Below are positions 42,491 to 50,782 of a stretch of 64,000 nucleotides of DNA, one piece after another. The position numbers and the translations under genes are program-made. Under the pieces are notes generated by a model, which saw only the letters and a list, made by a program, of their open reading frames with translations, made no database searches and had not been told where the DNA came from. Numbering within the stretch: position 1 is the first letter of the stretch; the number at the start of each line of letters is the position of its first letter. This DNA comes from Candidatus Binatia bacterium (GTDB lineage: Bacteria; Desulfobacterota; Binatia; UBA12015), in the NCBI GenBank assembly GCA_036563615.1, contig DATCMB010000004.1, forward strand, positions 164,071 to 228,070, given 5' to 3'.

Positions 42491-43642
42491 TCAGGACGCG
42501 AGCCCGAGCCGCTTCGCGATGATCACCTTCATGATCTCGTTGGTGCCGGCGTAGATCGTCTGCACCGCGGCGTCGGCGTAGTCCTGCGAGATCGGGTACT
42601 CGGTCATGAAGCCGTAGCCGCCGTGCAGCTGCAGGCACTCGCTGGTGAGGCGCTTCTGCAGGTTGGTGGTCCACCACTTCGCCATGCTGACCTCGGTGAC
42701 GATGTTCTCACCGCGGACGTGCGCCGCGAGCAGCTTGTCGACGAACGCCTGTCCGACCTCGACCTGGGTCGCGAGCTCGACCAGCTTGAACTGCGTGTTC
42801 TGGAACGCCGCGATCGGCTGACCGAAGGCCCGACGCTCCTTGACGTAGGCCATGGTGTCGGCGAGCGACCGACGGCACGACGCGAGCGCGGTCACGGCGA
42901 TGCACAGCCGTTCCTGCTGCAGCATCTCCATGAGCATGCGGAAGCCCTCGCCCTCGCGGCCGAGCAGCGCATCCTTCGGCAGGCGGCAGTCCTCGAAGGC
43001 GAGCTCGCTCGTGTCCTGACCCTTGAGCCCGAGCTTGTCGAGCTTGCGGCCGCGCACGAAGCCCGGGAAGCTCGACTCGACCAGGAACAGGCTGATCCCC
43101 TTGTGCGGCGGGCGCGCGTCCGGGTCGGTCTTGGCGACGACGACGAAGAGGTCGCCGATCTGCCCGTTCGAGATGAAGATCTTCGAGCCGTTGAGGATCC
43201 AGCCGTCGCCGTCACGCCGGGCGCGGGTCTGGACGTTCGCGAGGTCCGAGCCGGTGCCGGGCTCGGTCATCGCGATGCCCATCACCATCTCGCCGGAGAT
43301 CACCCGCGGCAGGTAGCGGCGCTTCTGCTCCTCGCTGCCATAGACGGTGATGTAGGGCATGCAGATGTCGGAGTGCAGGTACATCATCAGCGCGTGCGCG
43401 CGCAGCGATGCGAGCTCCTCCATCACCACCACGTCGTAGAGGAAGTCGCCGCCCGCGCCGCCGTACTCGGCCGGCGCGTGCGCACCGAGGAAGCCCCCCT
43501 CGCCCATGCGTCGCCAGGTCTCGCGGTCGGTCATCCCGGCCGCGTTCCAGCCCTCGATCTTGGGGACGATCTCGCGCTCCGCGAAGCGGCGGAACTGCTC
43601 GCGGAACATCTCGTGGTCCTCGGTGAAGACGTCTCGACGCAT
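42491..43642 (-). CDS. Acyl-CoA dehydrogenase
   Basis: A 383-residue FAD flavoprotein that desaturates acyl-CoA and passes electrons to ETF. Signatures include MTEPGTGSDLANVQTRA, the FAD-binding YVKERRAFGQPIA and LQLHGGYGFMTEYP; the catalytic base Glu stands in IYAGTNEIMKV. All domains are full-length. The ATG at 43642 has AGGAG ten bases upstream. It is convergent with the CoA transferase gene, with 19 bases between, so the two may form a small fatty-acid or acid-degradation pair although they are not co-transcribed. Chain length preference is not evident. Confidence 0.94.
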   Translation of the reverse strand: MRRDVFTEDHEMFREQFRRFAEREIVPKIEGWNAAGMTDRETWRRMGEGGFLGAHAPAEYGGAGGDFLYDVVVMEELASLRAHALMMYLHSDICMPYITVYGSEEQKRRYLPRVISGEMVMGIAMTEPGTGSDLANVQTRARRDGDGWILNGSKIFISNGQIGDLFVVVAKTDPDARPPHKGISLFLVESSFPGFVRGRKLDKLGLKGQDTSELAFEDCRLPKDALLGREGEGFRMLMEMLQQERLCIAVTALASCRRSLADTMAYVKERRAFGQPIAAFQNTQFKLVELATQVEVGQAFVDKLLAAHVRGENIVTEVSMAKWWTTNLQKRLTSECLQLHGGYGFMTEYPISQDYADAAVQTIYAGTNEIMKVIIAKRLGLAS

Positions 43643-43944
43643 GCGTGGCGAACTCCTGGCAGGTGTGAATGACGTGAGCGGAGAGTCCGCTTAGCGATCC
43701 GCCCGGCAGCGCGCACGCCGGCTCGCGACCGACCGGACGGACGCGCCGGCGCGCGCGCGCCGCCGCCCGATCTTTCATGCACCTGAAAAGACTGCGCTTT
43801 CGCGAATTTTTGTCGAGAACCGACTTGATTCCAACCGACGCGAACGCGAAAAGGGAGCCACTCGAGAGGCCAAGCGGCCGCGTGGTCGCGCTGCCCATCC
43901 CCCGACCGTAGACCCGATCTCTCCCCCACCGACCCGGAAGAACC
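43643..43944. other. 302-bp divergent gap, locally AT-rich
   Basis: Between the acyl-CoA dehydrogenase start and a small membrane-protein gene. Around 43770-43850 base composition drops to near 50% GC (CGCGAATTTTTGTC) and CTTTCGCG and CGCGAAAAG face each other across about 45 bases. This is the likely promoter zone; no clear -10/-35 pair was identified. Confidence 0.35.
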
Positions 43945-44145
43945 ATGATCGCACGGCACGCAACCATTCGCCGGACCCGTCCGCGCACCATCACGCGCCG
44001 CCAGGAGACGCTCTTCGCCCTGGTCGTCGCCCTGCTCGGCTTTCTCATGACCGCGATGCTGGTCACGAATTGGGACGACTTCCGCTTCGCGTTCGCCGAG
44101 TGGGGCGAGGATCCGAGCTCCGCGGTCGAAGGGCCGCTCGACTGA
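43945..44145 (+). CDS. Small single-helix membrane protein, hypothetical
   Basis: A 66-residue frame from an ATG preceded by GGAAGA. An Arg/Thr-rich N-terminus (residues 1-20) is followed by one membrane helix (LFALVVALLGFLMTAMLV) and an acidic tail with DDFRFAF. Codon use is GC-rich at third positions like its neighbours, which supports a real gene. No homolog is recognised, and no partner is adjacent. It converges with a DUF4239 gene. It may be a small membrane regulator, but this cannot be judged. Confidence 0.55.
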   Translation: MIARHATIRRTRPRTITRRQETLFALVVALLGFLMTAMLVTNWDDFRFAFAEWGEDPSSAVEGPLD

Positions 44146-44200
44146 AGGCCGTGCGTTCCGCGCGGGCCCAGTGATTCTCTGCTTGAATCCCGGGCGCAGC

Positions 44201-44216
44201 GCGGGCCCTCGCCCGC
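44201..44216. terminator. Short hairpin between convergent small-protein and DUF4239 genes
   Basis: GCGGGC and GCCCGC form a perfect 6-bp stem with a CCTC loop. There is no U-tract. The word GCGCGGGCCC also occurs at about 44159, so alternative pairings exist. Confidence 0.35.
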
Positions 44217-44231
44217 CTGCCCGGAGCGAGG

Positions 44232-44990
44232 CTAGCGCGCCTCCTCGTGCGTGCTCTGGAGCAGGCGCGAGAAGCCGTGCGGCGGCACCTGCACGGCGCC
44301 GGTGAACGGCGTCTGCATCTCCGCGATCAGCAGCAGCGCGGCGGCGATCGTCAGCGCGAGCGCCGCGGTCATGATGAGCTGTGATGCGATCTGACGCAGC
44401 CCGAAGAAGTAGCTGAAGGCGACCGTCACGGCGCCCGACCCGATCAGGAACGCCCACACGATCCACGGCAGCCCGACGCGCGCGTACGTCAGACGGTCGC
44501 GGCGCGCGTCGCTCAGGTCGTCCATCTTGCCGAGCGTGTTCTGGAAGACGGCGACGTCCTTCGCCTCGCTCGCGTTCGTGGCGAGCAGCGTGCGCCAGAG
44601 CTCGCGGAAGATGCCGTAGGTCTTCTCGCTCGGCTGGCCCTCGACCATGGCCGGCCACTCGTCCTCGACCACGCTGCGCGCGTAGGCGAGCGTCAGCTCG
44701 CGCAACCGCGCGCCGCCCGGATCCGGCAGCGCCGCACCGTGGCGATAGAGGTCCGCGAGCGCGTCCGCCTCGACCTCGGTGCGCTCACGTGCCTCCTCGA
44801 AGCGCTCCCACGACGACACCATCACGAAGGCGACGACGATGCCGCAGAGACCGCCGATCACCGCGAAGCACGCCGCCGCGACGTCGTGCTGCTCCTGGAG
44901 GGCCTCGAGCGGCACGCGCCGGCGCACCGCGAGGAGCGCGAGCAGCGAAGCCACGACGAACCCCACCACCAACGCGCCCTCGAGCCACAT
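44232..44990 (-). CDS. DUF4239 (bestrophin-like) membrane protein
   Basis: A 252-residue membrane protein with two N-terminal helices (LVVGFVVASLLALLAV, then FAVIGGLCGIVVAFVMV), a cytoplasmic helical region with SSWERFEEARERTEVEADAL, and two C-terminal helices near 170-220 (VWAFLIGSGAVTVAF and AALALTIAAALLLIAEM). This pattern, with the acidic linker after helix two, fits DUF4239 proteins, which resemble bestrophin-type channels. AGGAGG precedes the ATG at 44990. Function is unproven in the family. Confidence 0.78.
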   Translation of the reverse strand: MWLEGALVVGFVVASLLALLAVRRRVPLEALQEQHDVAAACFAVIGGLCGIVVAFVMVSSWERFEEARERTEVEADALADLYRHGAALPDPGGARLRELTLAYARSVVEDEWPAMVEGQPSEKTYGIFRELWRTLLATNASEAKDVAVFQNTLGKMDDLSDARRDRLTYARVGLPWIVWAFLIGSGAVTVAFSYFFGLRQIASQLIMTAALALTIAAALLLIAEMQTPFTGAVQVPPHGFSRLLQSTHEEAR

Positions 44991-45132
44991 CGCCGCCGCC
45001 TCCTCTCCCTCGCGGCGCCGCTTGTAGCACCGATCACGACGTCGCGCTGGCCGACGGGCTTTCGGCGACGGCCCTCGTGGCGTAGAAGGTCAGCGAGCAC
45101 GATCCATTCGCAGATCAATTTCAGGAGCAGCC

Positions 45133-45636
45133 ATGGACCCCAACGCGAAGAAGACCGCTCTGCGCATGATCCCCTACGGCCTCTACGTCCTCACCGGGCG
45201 CACCAGCGACGGCCAGGTGGCCGCCGCGACCGTCAACTGGGTGACCCAGGCGTCGTTCGCGCCGCCGCTGGTCGTGGTCGGCGTCAAGACCGACTCCGCG
45301 GCGCACGAGGTGATCAAGACGTCCGGCGCGTTCGCGCTGAACGTGCTCGGCAAGGGTCAGCAGAAGCTCGCCTTCACCTTCTTCAAGCCCGCCGAGGTCT
45401 CGGGCGACACCATCTCCGGCGAGCGCTTCCGCGCCGGATCCACGGGCGCGCCGATCCTCGAGAGCACGCCCGCCTACGTCGAGTGCAAGCTGGTCGACAC
45501 CGTCGAGCGCGGTGACCACTCGGTGTTCGTCGGCGAGGTGGTCGAGGCCGGCGTCGCGAAGGAGCCCGAGGGGCGTCCCGACGACGCGACGCTGTGGCTC
45601 AAGGACCTGGGCGAGAAGACCTTCTACGGCGGCTGA
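45133..45636 (+). CDS. Flavin reductase-like FMN-binding split-barrel protein
   Basis: A 167-residue protein of the flavin reductase family. The N-terminal strand MIPYGLYVLTGRTSDGQVAA, the loop with NWVTQASFAPPLVVVGV and FALNVLGKGQQKLAFTFF match the split-barrel FMN site, and the C-terminal DHSVFVGEVVEAG fits as well. Such proteins reduce flavin for a monooxygenase or bind FMN themselves. The ATG has AGGAG upstream. No monooxygenase partner is adjacent, although a cytochrome P450 lies 6 kb right. An AhpD-like gene follows on the same strand. Confidence 0.88.
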   Translation: MDPNAKKTALRMIPYGLYVLTGRTSDGQVAAATVNWVTQASFAPPLVVVGVKTDSAAHEVIKTSGAFALNVLGKGQQKLAFTFFKPAEVSGDTISGERFRAGSTGAPILESTPAYVECKLVDTVERGDHSVFVGEVVEAGVAKEPEGRPDDATLWLKDLGEKTFYGG

Positions 45637-45851
45637 GACGCCGACGCGGGCGCGCAGCGCGTCGCGTGCTCCGCGCGGCGTCGCTGCGCGCGAGCGCGCG
45701 CTCGCAGGAGCGCGCCCAGGCCGCTGACGGAGCGGCTCGCACGAGCGGCTCGACCAGAACGTGTAATCTCGCGCGTCTCTCGAGCGTGGTGGGGTCGAGG
45801 GCGCGCACGACGCAATGCCGCGTCGCGCGACGTCCTCGCATGGAGGTTCGC

Positions 45852-46463
45852 ATGCCACGCATCGAGGGTGCCTCGCCGCGCACGCGCAATCCGTTCGTGC
45901 GCTTCGTCTTCTGGTACGTCCGCCGCCAGCTCGGACGCGACGTGCAGCCGCTGCGCGGCTACGCCACGAGCTCGGCCGTGCTCGCGTCGACGGTCGCGCT
46001 CGAGGTCGGCATGGAGCGCGCGCGCCGCGTCGACCCACGACTCCGGCAGCTCGCCGAGCTGCGCGTCGCCTCGCTGGTCGGCTGCCCGTTCTGCCTCGAC
46101 ATCGGCTCGGCGCTGGTGCGCCGCGCGGGCGTCAGCGATCGTCAAGTACGCGAGCTGCACGACTGGCGCCGGAGCGACGCGTTCTCGCCGCTCGAGAAGC
46201 TCGTGCTGTCCTACGCCGACCGCATGACCGCGACGCCCGTGGTGATCGACGAGGACGAGTTCGCGCGCCTGCGCGAGCACTTCGACGAGGCGCAGATCGT
46301 CGAGCTCACCGCGGCGATCGCGCACGAGAACCTGCGCGCGCGCATCAACCACGCGCTCGGCTACGGCGCCGAGGGCTTCAGCGCGGACGGCGTGTGCGCC
46401 CTGCCGGCGCGGCCCGTGCCGCCGCTGACGCCGGTCCGCACCGTCGCGCACGACGCCGCCTGA
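45852..46463 (+). CDS. Carboxymuconolactone decarboxylase/AhpD-like protein
   Basis: The ATG at 45852 is placed after the GGAGG at 45841-45845, giving 203 residues. The active-site CxxC lies in VGCPFCLDIGSALVRR on a helix preceded by LAELRVASL, as in alkylhydroperoxidase D-like proteins. The His usual three or four residues after the second Cys is absent here; DIGSA stands in its place. Later HENLRARINHALGYGAEGF is typical. It may reduce peroxides through the Cys pair, but the missing His makes this less certain. It lies between a flavin reductase and a lipid synthase gene, convergent with the latter. Confidence 0.82.
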   Translation: MPRIEGASPRTRNPFVRFVFWYVRRQLGRDVQPLRGYATSSAVLASTVALEVGMERARRVDPRLRQLAELRVASLVGCPFCLDIGSALVRRAGVSDRQVRELHDWRRSDAFSPLEKLVLSYADRMTATPVVIDEDEFARLREHFDEAQIVELTAAIAHENLRARINHALGYGAEGFSADGVCALPARPVPPLTPVRTVAHDAA

Positions 46464-46557
46464 CGCGGGCTCGCGGGCGTCGCGTCACCCCACCGCTTGC
46501 AGACGACACGCATCCTGCAGACGCCACGCCTCACGCAGGACGGCGACGCGCGCCCGC

Positions 46558-48012
46558 TCAGGCCACCGCGTGCACGCGCCGCAGCCTGCGCTCGGACCGC
46601 GGCCGCACGGGCTCGACGTCGGCCGCCTCGCGCAGCTCGGCGTACGACGCCTCGACCCAGTGCGCGAGCCGGTCGATGTCCGCCACCAGGTCCCACTCGC
46701 CAACCAGGCCGAAGTAGAGCTTGCCGGCGTAGCTCAGGAGCGCGATGCCGAGCCCCTGGTTCTCGAACAGCGGCACGTGCGGGTAGCCCGCGATCATCGT
46801 CGCGTCGAGCAGGTAGAACGGCACCGGCGGCCCCGGGACATTGGTGACGATGACGTTGAAGGCGCGCGTGCGGCCGATCAGCTTCACCGCCGCCGCGAGC
46901 GGCAGCGCGGTCGTCCACTCGGCGGTCTTCGCCAGCACCTCGGCGCCGCGCTCCTGGTGGCTCGTGCGGTAGGCTTCGGTCGTGGCGCGGATGCGCCGGT
47001 AGCGCTCGAGCGGCCGCGCCTCGTCGATCGGCAGCGGCGCGAGCCACGCCGAGACGCGGTTGCCCGTCTCGCCGCGCTCGCTCGGCGCGCGCGTGCTGAC
47101 CGGGATCAGCGCCCGCAGCTCGCCGTCGGCGACGCCGGCGCCGTGGTGCGCGAGGTAGCGGCGCAGCGCGCCGGTGACGGTCGCGAGCACGACGTCGTTG
47201 AGCGTGCCGCCGAGGCGTTGCTTGACGGCCTTCATCTCGGCGATGTCGAAGCCGAGCCACTCGACGCGGCGGTGCGGGCCGATCGGCGCGTTGAACGGCG
47301 TCGGCGCCGCGCCGCGCACGCCGGTGCTGAGCAGGCTCCACAGGCTGCCGAGCCGCGCGCCGAGCGACTGGACGTCGCGTCCGCCGAGCGAGGTGAGGCC
47401 GCGGAGCGCGTCGAGCGAGGCGTCGCGCCGGCGGCGCAGCTCGTCGCGCAGCAGCTGCGCCGAGGTCGGCGGCGGCGCCGGCGTCCACGGCCGCGGCCGC
47501 TCGATGCGCGCCTCGGGCGTCGGGCTGAGCAGCGCCGCGAGCAGGTCGATGCCGGCGATGCCGTCGACCATGCAGTGGTGGACCTTGCACAGCATGGCGA
47601 AGCGGTTTCCGGGCAGCCCCTCGATGAACCACATCTCCCAGAGCGGGCGGCGGCGATCGAGCGGACGCTCGAGGAGGCGCGCGACCAGCGTCTTGAGCTG
47701 CGCTTCGCTCCCCGGACGCGGCAGGTGGCTGTGCCGGACGTGGAAGTCGAGGTCGAAGTCCGCGTCGTCGACCCACACGGGATCGTTGGTCAGCGGCACG
47801 TAGTGCAGGCGCTGCCGGTAGCGCGGCAAGAGGTGCAGACGCCCTGCGACGTGCGCGCGGATGCGCGCGATGTCGATGCCGCCGTCCGCGCGCGCAAGCG
47901 AGCCCGCCTCGAAGACGGCCGTCAATGCGACGTGCATGTACGCCGCTTCGCTCTCGAAGTGCAGGAACGCGTGGTCGAGGCCCGAGAGCCTGACGTAACG
48001 TCCTTCGTTCAC
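46558..48012 (-). CDS. Wax ester synthase / diacylglycerol acyltransferase (WS/DGAT)
   Basis: A 484-residue acyltransferase that joins acyl-CoA to a fatty alcohol or diacylglycerol, making wax esters or triacylglycerol for storage. The catalytic motif HHCMVDG lies at residues 145-151. Other family words are RRPLWEMWFIEGL, TLNDVVLATVTGAL and VTNVPGPPVPFYL. No signal peptide is seen; it is probably on the cytoplasmic membrane face. The gene follows a patatin-like phospholipase gene on the same strand with a 27-base gap, so the two may cycle storage lipid. Confidence 0.93.
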   Translation of the reverse strand: MNEGRYVRLSGLDHAFLHFESEAAYMHVALTAVFEAGSLARADGGIDIARIRAHVAGRLHLLPRYRQRLHYVPLTNDPVWVDDADFDLDFHVRHSHLPRPGSEAQLKTLVARLLERPLDRRRPLWEMWFIEGLPGNRFAMLCKVHHCMVDGIAGIDLLAALLSPTPEARIERPRPWTPAPPPTSAQLLRDELRRRRDASLDALRGLTSLGGRDVQSLGARLGSLWSLLSTGVRGAAPTPFNAPIGPHRRVEWLGFDIAEMKAVKQRLGGTLNDVVLATVTGALRRYLAHHGAGVADGELRALIPVSTRAPSERGETGNRVSAWLAPLPIDEARPLERYRRIRATTEAYRTSHQERGAEVLAKTAEWTTALPLAAAVKLIGRTRAFNVIVTNVPGPPVPFYLLDATMIAGYPHVPLFENQGLGIALLSYAGKLYFGLVGEWDLVADIDRLAHWVEASYAELREAADVEPVRPRSERRLRRVHAVA

Positions 48013-48039
48013 GATTCCTCCCCAGCGCGACCGGCTCCC

Positions 48040-49386
48040 TCAGCCGACCGCGCGCTCCGCGGCGCCGTCGACCGCAGCCGCCTCCCCCGTGTCCATCGCG
48101 TCGTCTGCGCTCGCGCGCGGCTCGTCGTCCGCGCTCGCGCGCTGCCTCGCCTCCTGCGCCTCGCGCAGAAAGGCCTCGATCTCGTCGATGCGCTCGCTCG
48201 CGTCGCGGTAGCCGATCTGGACCAGGGTGCGGGTGTAGAAGGAATCGAACAGGAGGTAGCTCATCATGTCGGCGCTCTGCGCGTCGGGCGTGCCGAGCCC
48301 CTCGAGCATGAGGCGCACGAGACGCGGCATGCGGTGCGCGAAGCGCTGCGCGACGAGCGCGAGGTCTTCCGACGGGCAGACGACGAGCGGCTCGACGATG
48401 CGCATCGGCTCGCGCACCTGCGACCCCGCCTGCTCCGCCGACGGCGCGTGCGCGCCGTAGGTCGCGACCAGCTCGTTCATCCGCTTCAGGTGATCGAGGT
48501 CGCTGTCGAGGTGATCGAGGAAGATCGCGTTCAGGAACACGCCGCAGATCTGCGCGAGCGGCGGCGCGAGGATGCCGGGCGCGTGCACGCCGGACGGGTC
48601 GGCGACGCCGAGCTCTTCCTGCCAGAGCGCGTCGGCGGCGCGCGGCGAGCGGATGCCGATCGCGAGCACGCGCGTGGCGCCGAGACGGATCGCCGGGCTG
48701 AACGGCGTCGTCAAGCGCAAGGCGCCGTCGCCGAAGTAGACGTCGCCGACCGCGGACGAGATCGGCACCGGCGGGAAGACGATCGGGATCGCCGCCGACG
48801 CCGCGACGTGGTCGACCGTCAAGCGCACCGGCAGCACGACGCGCCGGCTCTTGACCCACACCGGATGTCCCGGACGCCCCTGCACGAAGGTGAACGAGCG
48901 CCCCGAGTGGTAGCTCGTCGCGAGCACGGCGACCGCGTAGAGGTGGCCCGCGCGGATCGCGTCCGCGATGCCGTCGAGCGGCAGCACGCGCGCGAGGAAG
49001 GCGCGCAGCGGGGATGCGTCGAGCAGCGACTGCGTCACGGTGCTGCCGAGCAGCGGCCCGAGCGCCAGGTCGCGCGCGAAGCGCAGCGCGCCGAGCGCGA
49101 GCGACGATGCGTCGGTGCGGAACACCTGCTCGACGCTCAGCTCGGACCACAGACGCGCGAGCTCGCGCGTCGCCTCGCCGAAGCCGTCGCTGCGCGCCGC
49201 GATCGCGGCGCCGTTGATCGCGCCCGCCGAGGCGCCGGTGACGATCGGGAACGGCGACGGCCCGTCGCGCAGCGCGGGGATCTCGCCGATCCGCTTCAGG
49301 ACGCCAGCCTGGTAGGCACCTCGCGCGCCGCCCGCGGTGAGGACGAGACCGAGCACGACGCGACAGCGAAGCAACGCCCGAGCCAC
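48040..49386 (-). CDS. Patatin-like phospholipase
   Basis: A 448-residue lipolytic enzyme. The oxyanion loop AGGARGAYQAGVLKRIGE, the nucleophile elbow GASAGA (Ser 53) and the Asp in YFGDGALR (about 220) form the catalytic dyad of patatins, which cut fatty acids from phospholipids or acylglycerols. A C-terminal helical region after residue 330 may be a lid or regulatory domain. The GTG at 49386 is the first usable start; a GTG some 30 bases on (VVLGLVLTAGG) is an alternative, and neither has a clear ribosome site. WS/DGAT follows downstream. Confidence 0.88.
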   Translation of the reverse strand: MARALLRCRVVLGLVLTAGGARGAYQAGVLKRIGEIPALRDGPSPFPIVTGASAGAINGAAIAARSDGFGEATRELARLWSELSVEQVFRTDASSLALGALRFARDLALGPLLGSTVTQSLLDASPLRAFLARVLPLDGIADAIRAGHLYAVAVLATSYHSGRSFTFVQGRPGHPVWVKSRRVVLPVRLTVDHVAASAAIPIVFPPVPISSAVGDVYFGDGALRLTTPFSPAIRLGATRVLAIGIRSPRAADALWQEELGVADPSGVHAPGILAPPLAQICGVFLNAIFLDHLDSDLDHLKRMNELVATYGAHAPSAEQAGSQVREPMRIVEPLVVCPSEDLALVAQRFAHRMPRLVRLMLEGLGTPDAQSADMMSYLLFDSFYTRTLVQIGYRDASERIDEIEAFLREAQEARQRASADDEPRASADDAMDTGEAAAVDGAAERAVG

Positions 49387-49547
49387 GCGGCGACGCGAGA
49401 AACGCGTGCCGCGACGGGCAAATTCTGCGCGCTCGCGCGGCGTGTGCCGCGCGTTTCGGCAGCGCCTGCCGCGCGCGCGGGCAGCGCTCGCGTCAGTCGA
49501 CGCGCGACCGCTGCCACGTCACGCGGCACGCGCGAGCACCGGTCGCG

Positions 49548-50600
49548 TCAGCTAGCGCGCGCCGGACGCGCGTACACGGCGGCCGCCGCCTGCAGCGTGC
49601 GCTTCACGAAGCGACGCAGATCCTCGGGCTCGAGCACCTCGATGTCCGGGCCCCACGACAGGATCCACCAGGCGAGCTCCTGCCAGCCGCGCACCGTCAT
49701 GCGCATCAGCGTCTCGCCGCCGCGCAGCTCGGTGAAGATCTGCGACGGGTGGATCAGGCGCTCGGGGATCTGCTCCGCCGCGCGACCGCGCAGCCGCAGC
49801 GACACCGTGGTCTCGGGGCCCGACCAGATGCCGGGCACGCCGTCGGTGAGCGCGCGCGGCGAGTAGTTCGGTGGCAGGGCGAACTTTTCGCCGGTCCGCC
49901 TGACGTTCTCGATGCGGTCGACCGCGAGGTAGATCGGCTTCTGGTGCCGGTTCGAAGCGCCGAGCAGGTAGAGCGCGTCGCGGTAGAGCACCACGGTGTA
50001 GGGCGAGAAGCGGTGCTTCGTCCGTCGCCGGTTCGCGTGCCGGTAGTCGATGTCGAGCACCTCCTGCTTCAGCACCGAGCGCAGGATGGTGTCCATGTGG
50101 TCGTCGAGCTTCGCGTAGCTCTTGCCCGCGAACGGGACGTAGAAGAACTTGCGCTCGACGTGCTCGAGCAGCCTGCGGGTGTCGCTCGGCAAGTTCTTCT
50201 TGAAGTTGTCCCAGACCTCGGTCGCGCCGTCGTGCACGACCGTGCCCTGCAGCACGCGCAACGCCGCGAGCCCGAAGAACACCGACGCCGCCTGGTACGC
50301 GGTGGAGTCGACCGCGCCAGCCAAGCCGCGCAGACGCAGCAGCGGCCGTCCGTTCGGCTTGACCAGCTCGAGCAGCGGCAGCCCGTCGGGCGCCGGTAGC
50401 TCGTTCACCATGACGCGGGCGTAGCGCTCCGCGGTCTTGTGCGAGACGTCGAGCTCGTCGGCGAGCGCGGACAGCTCACGGCCGTGCGGCGCGCGCAGGA
50501 TCGCGACCAGGGCGCGCATCATGCGGCCGGCGGAGCCGTAGTTGGGTGCGCGCGAGGGCGCACGTCGACGTGTCGAGCGGGCCGTCCCGGTGGTGGACAT
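49548..50600 (-). CDS. WYL-domain transcriptional regulator
   Basis: From the ATG at 50600 the protein has 350 residues. A short basic N-terminus is followed by a winged-helix or DeoR-like HTH (MMRALVAILRAPHGRELSALADE, with LDVSHKTAERYARVM). A WYL ligand-binding domain follows: LDIDYRHANRRRTKHRFSPY, then LYRDALYLLGASNRHQKPIY and a C-terminal extension. WYL proteins bind small ligands or nucleic acid and often control stress or phage-defence genes. It is divergent to a zinc alcohol dehydrogenase, the likely target; a GTCCC/GGGAC inverted repeat sits at 50722-50735 between them. No defence genes are near. Confidence 0.85.
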   Translation of the reverse strand: MSTTGTARSTRRRAPSRAPNYGSAGRMMRALVAILRAPHGRELSALADELDVSHKTAERYARVMVNELPAPDGLPLLELVKPNGRPLLRLRGLAGAVDSTAYQAASVFFGLAALRVLQGTVVHDGATEVWDNFKKNLPSDTRRLLEHVERKFFYVPFAGKSYAKLDDHMDTILRSVLKQEVLDIDYRHANRRRTKHRFSPYTVVLYRDALYLLGASNRHQKPIYLAVDRIENVRRTGEKFALPPNYSPRALTDGVPGIWSGPETTVSLRLRGRAAEQIPERLIHPSQIFTELRGGETLMRMTVRGWQELAWWILSWGPDIEVLEPEDLRRFVKRTLQAAAAVYARPARAS

Positions 50601-50782
50601 GGCGAGAAAAGTCGCACGCGGCTCGGCGGCGGAGCAAGTGGCTGCCCGGCGCTCGCGTCTGGCACGGCGCGTCATTGCGCTTCCGCCCCGTCCGTGGAAC
50701 CTGCTACGACGACGAACCACGGTCCCGCCCGGGACGTCGGCCGCGTGCGCGGCGCAACTTTTCAAGACAACGAGGTGAGCAC

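Noticed and set aside
50660-50685. Sigma-54 promoter-like TGGCAC...TTGC before the alcohol dehydrogenase
   Set aside because: The spacing between the GG and GC elements is about four bases too long for sigma-54.
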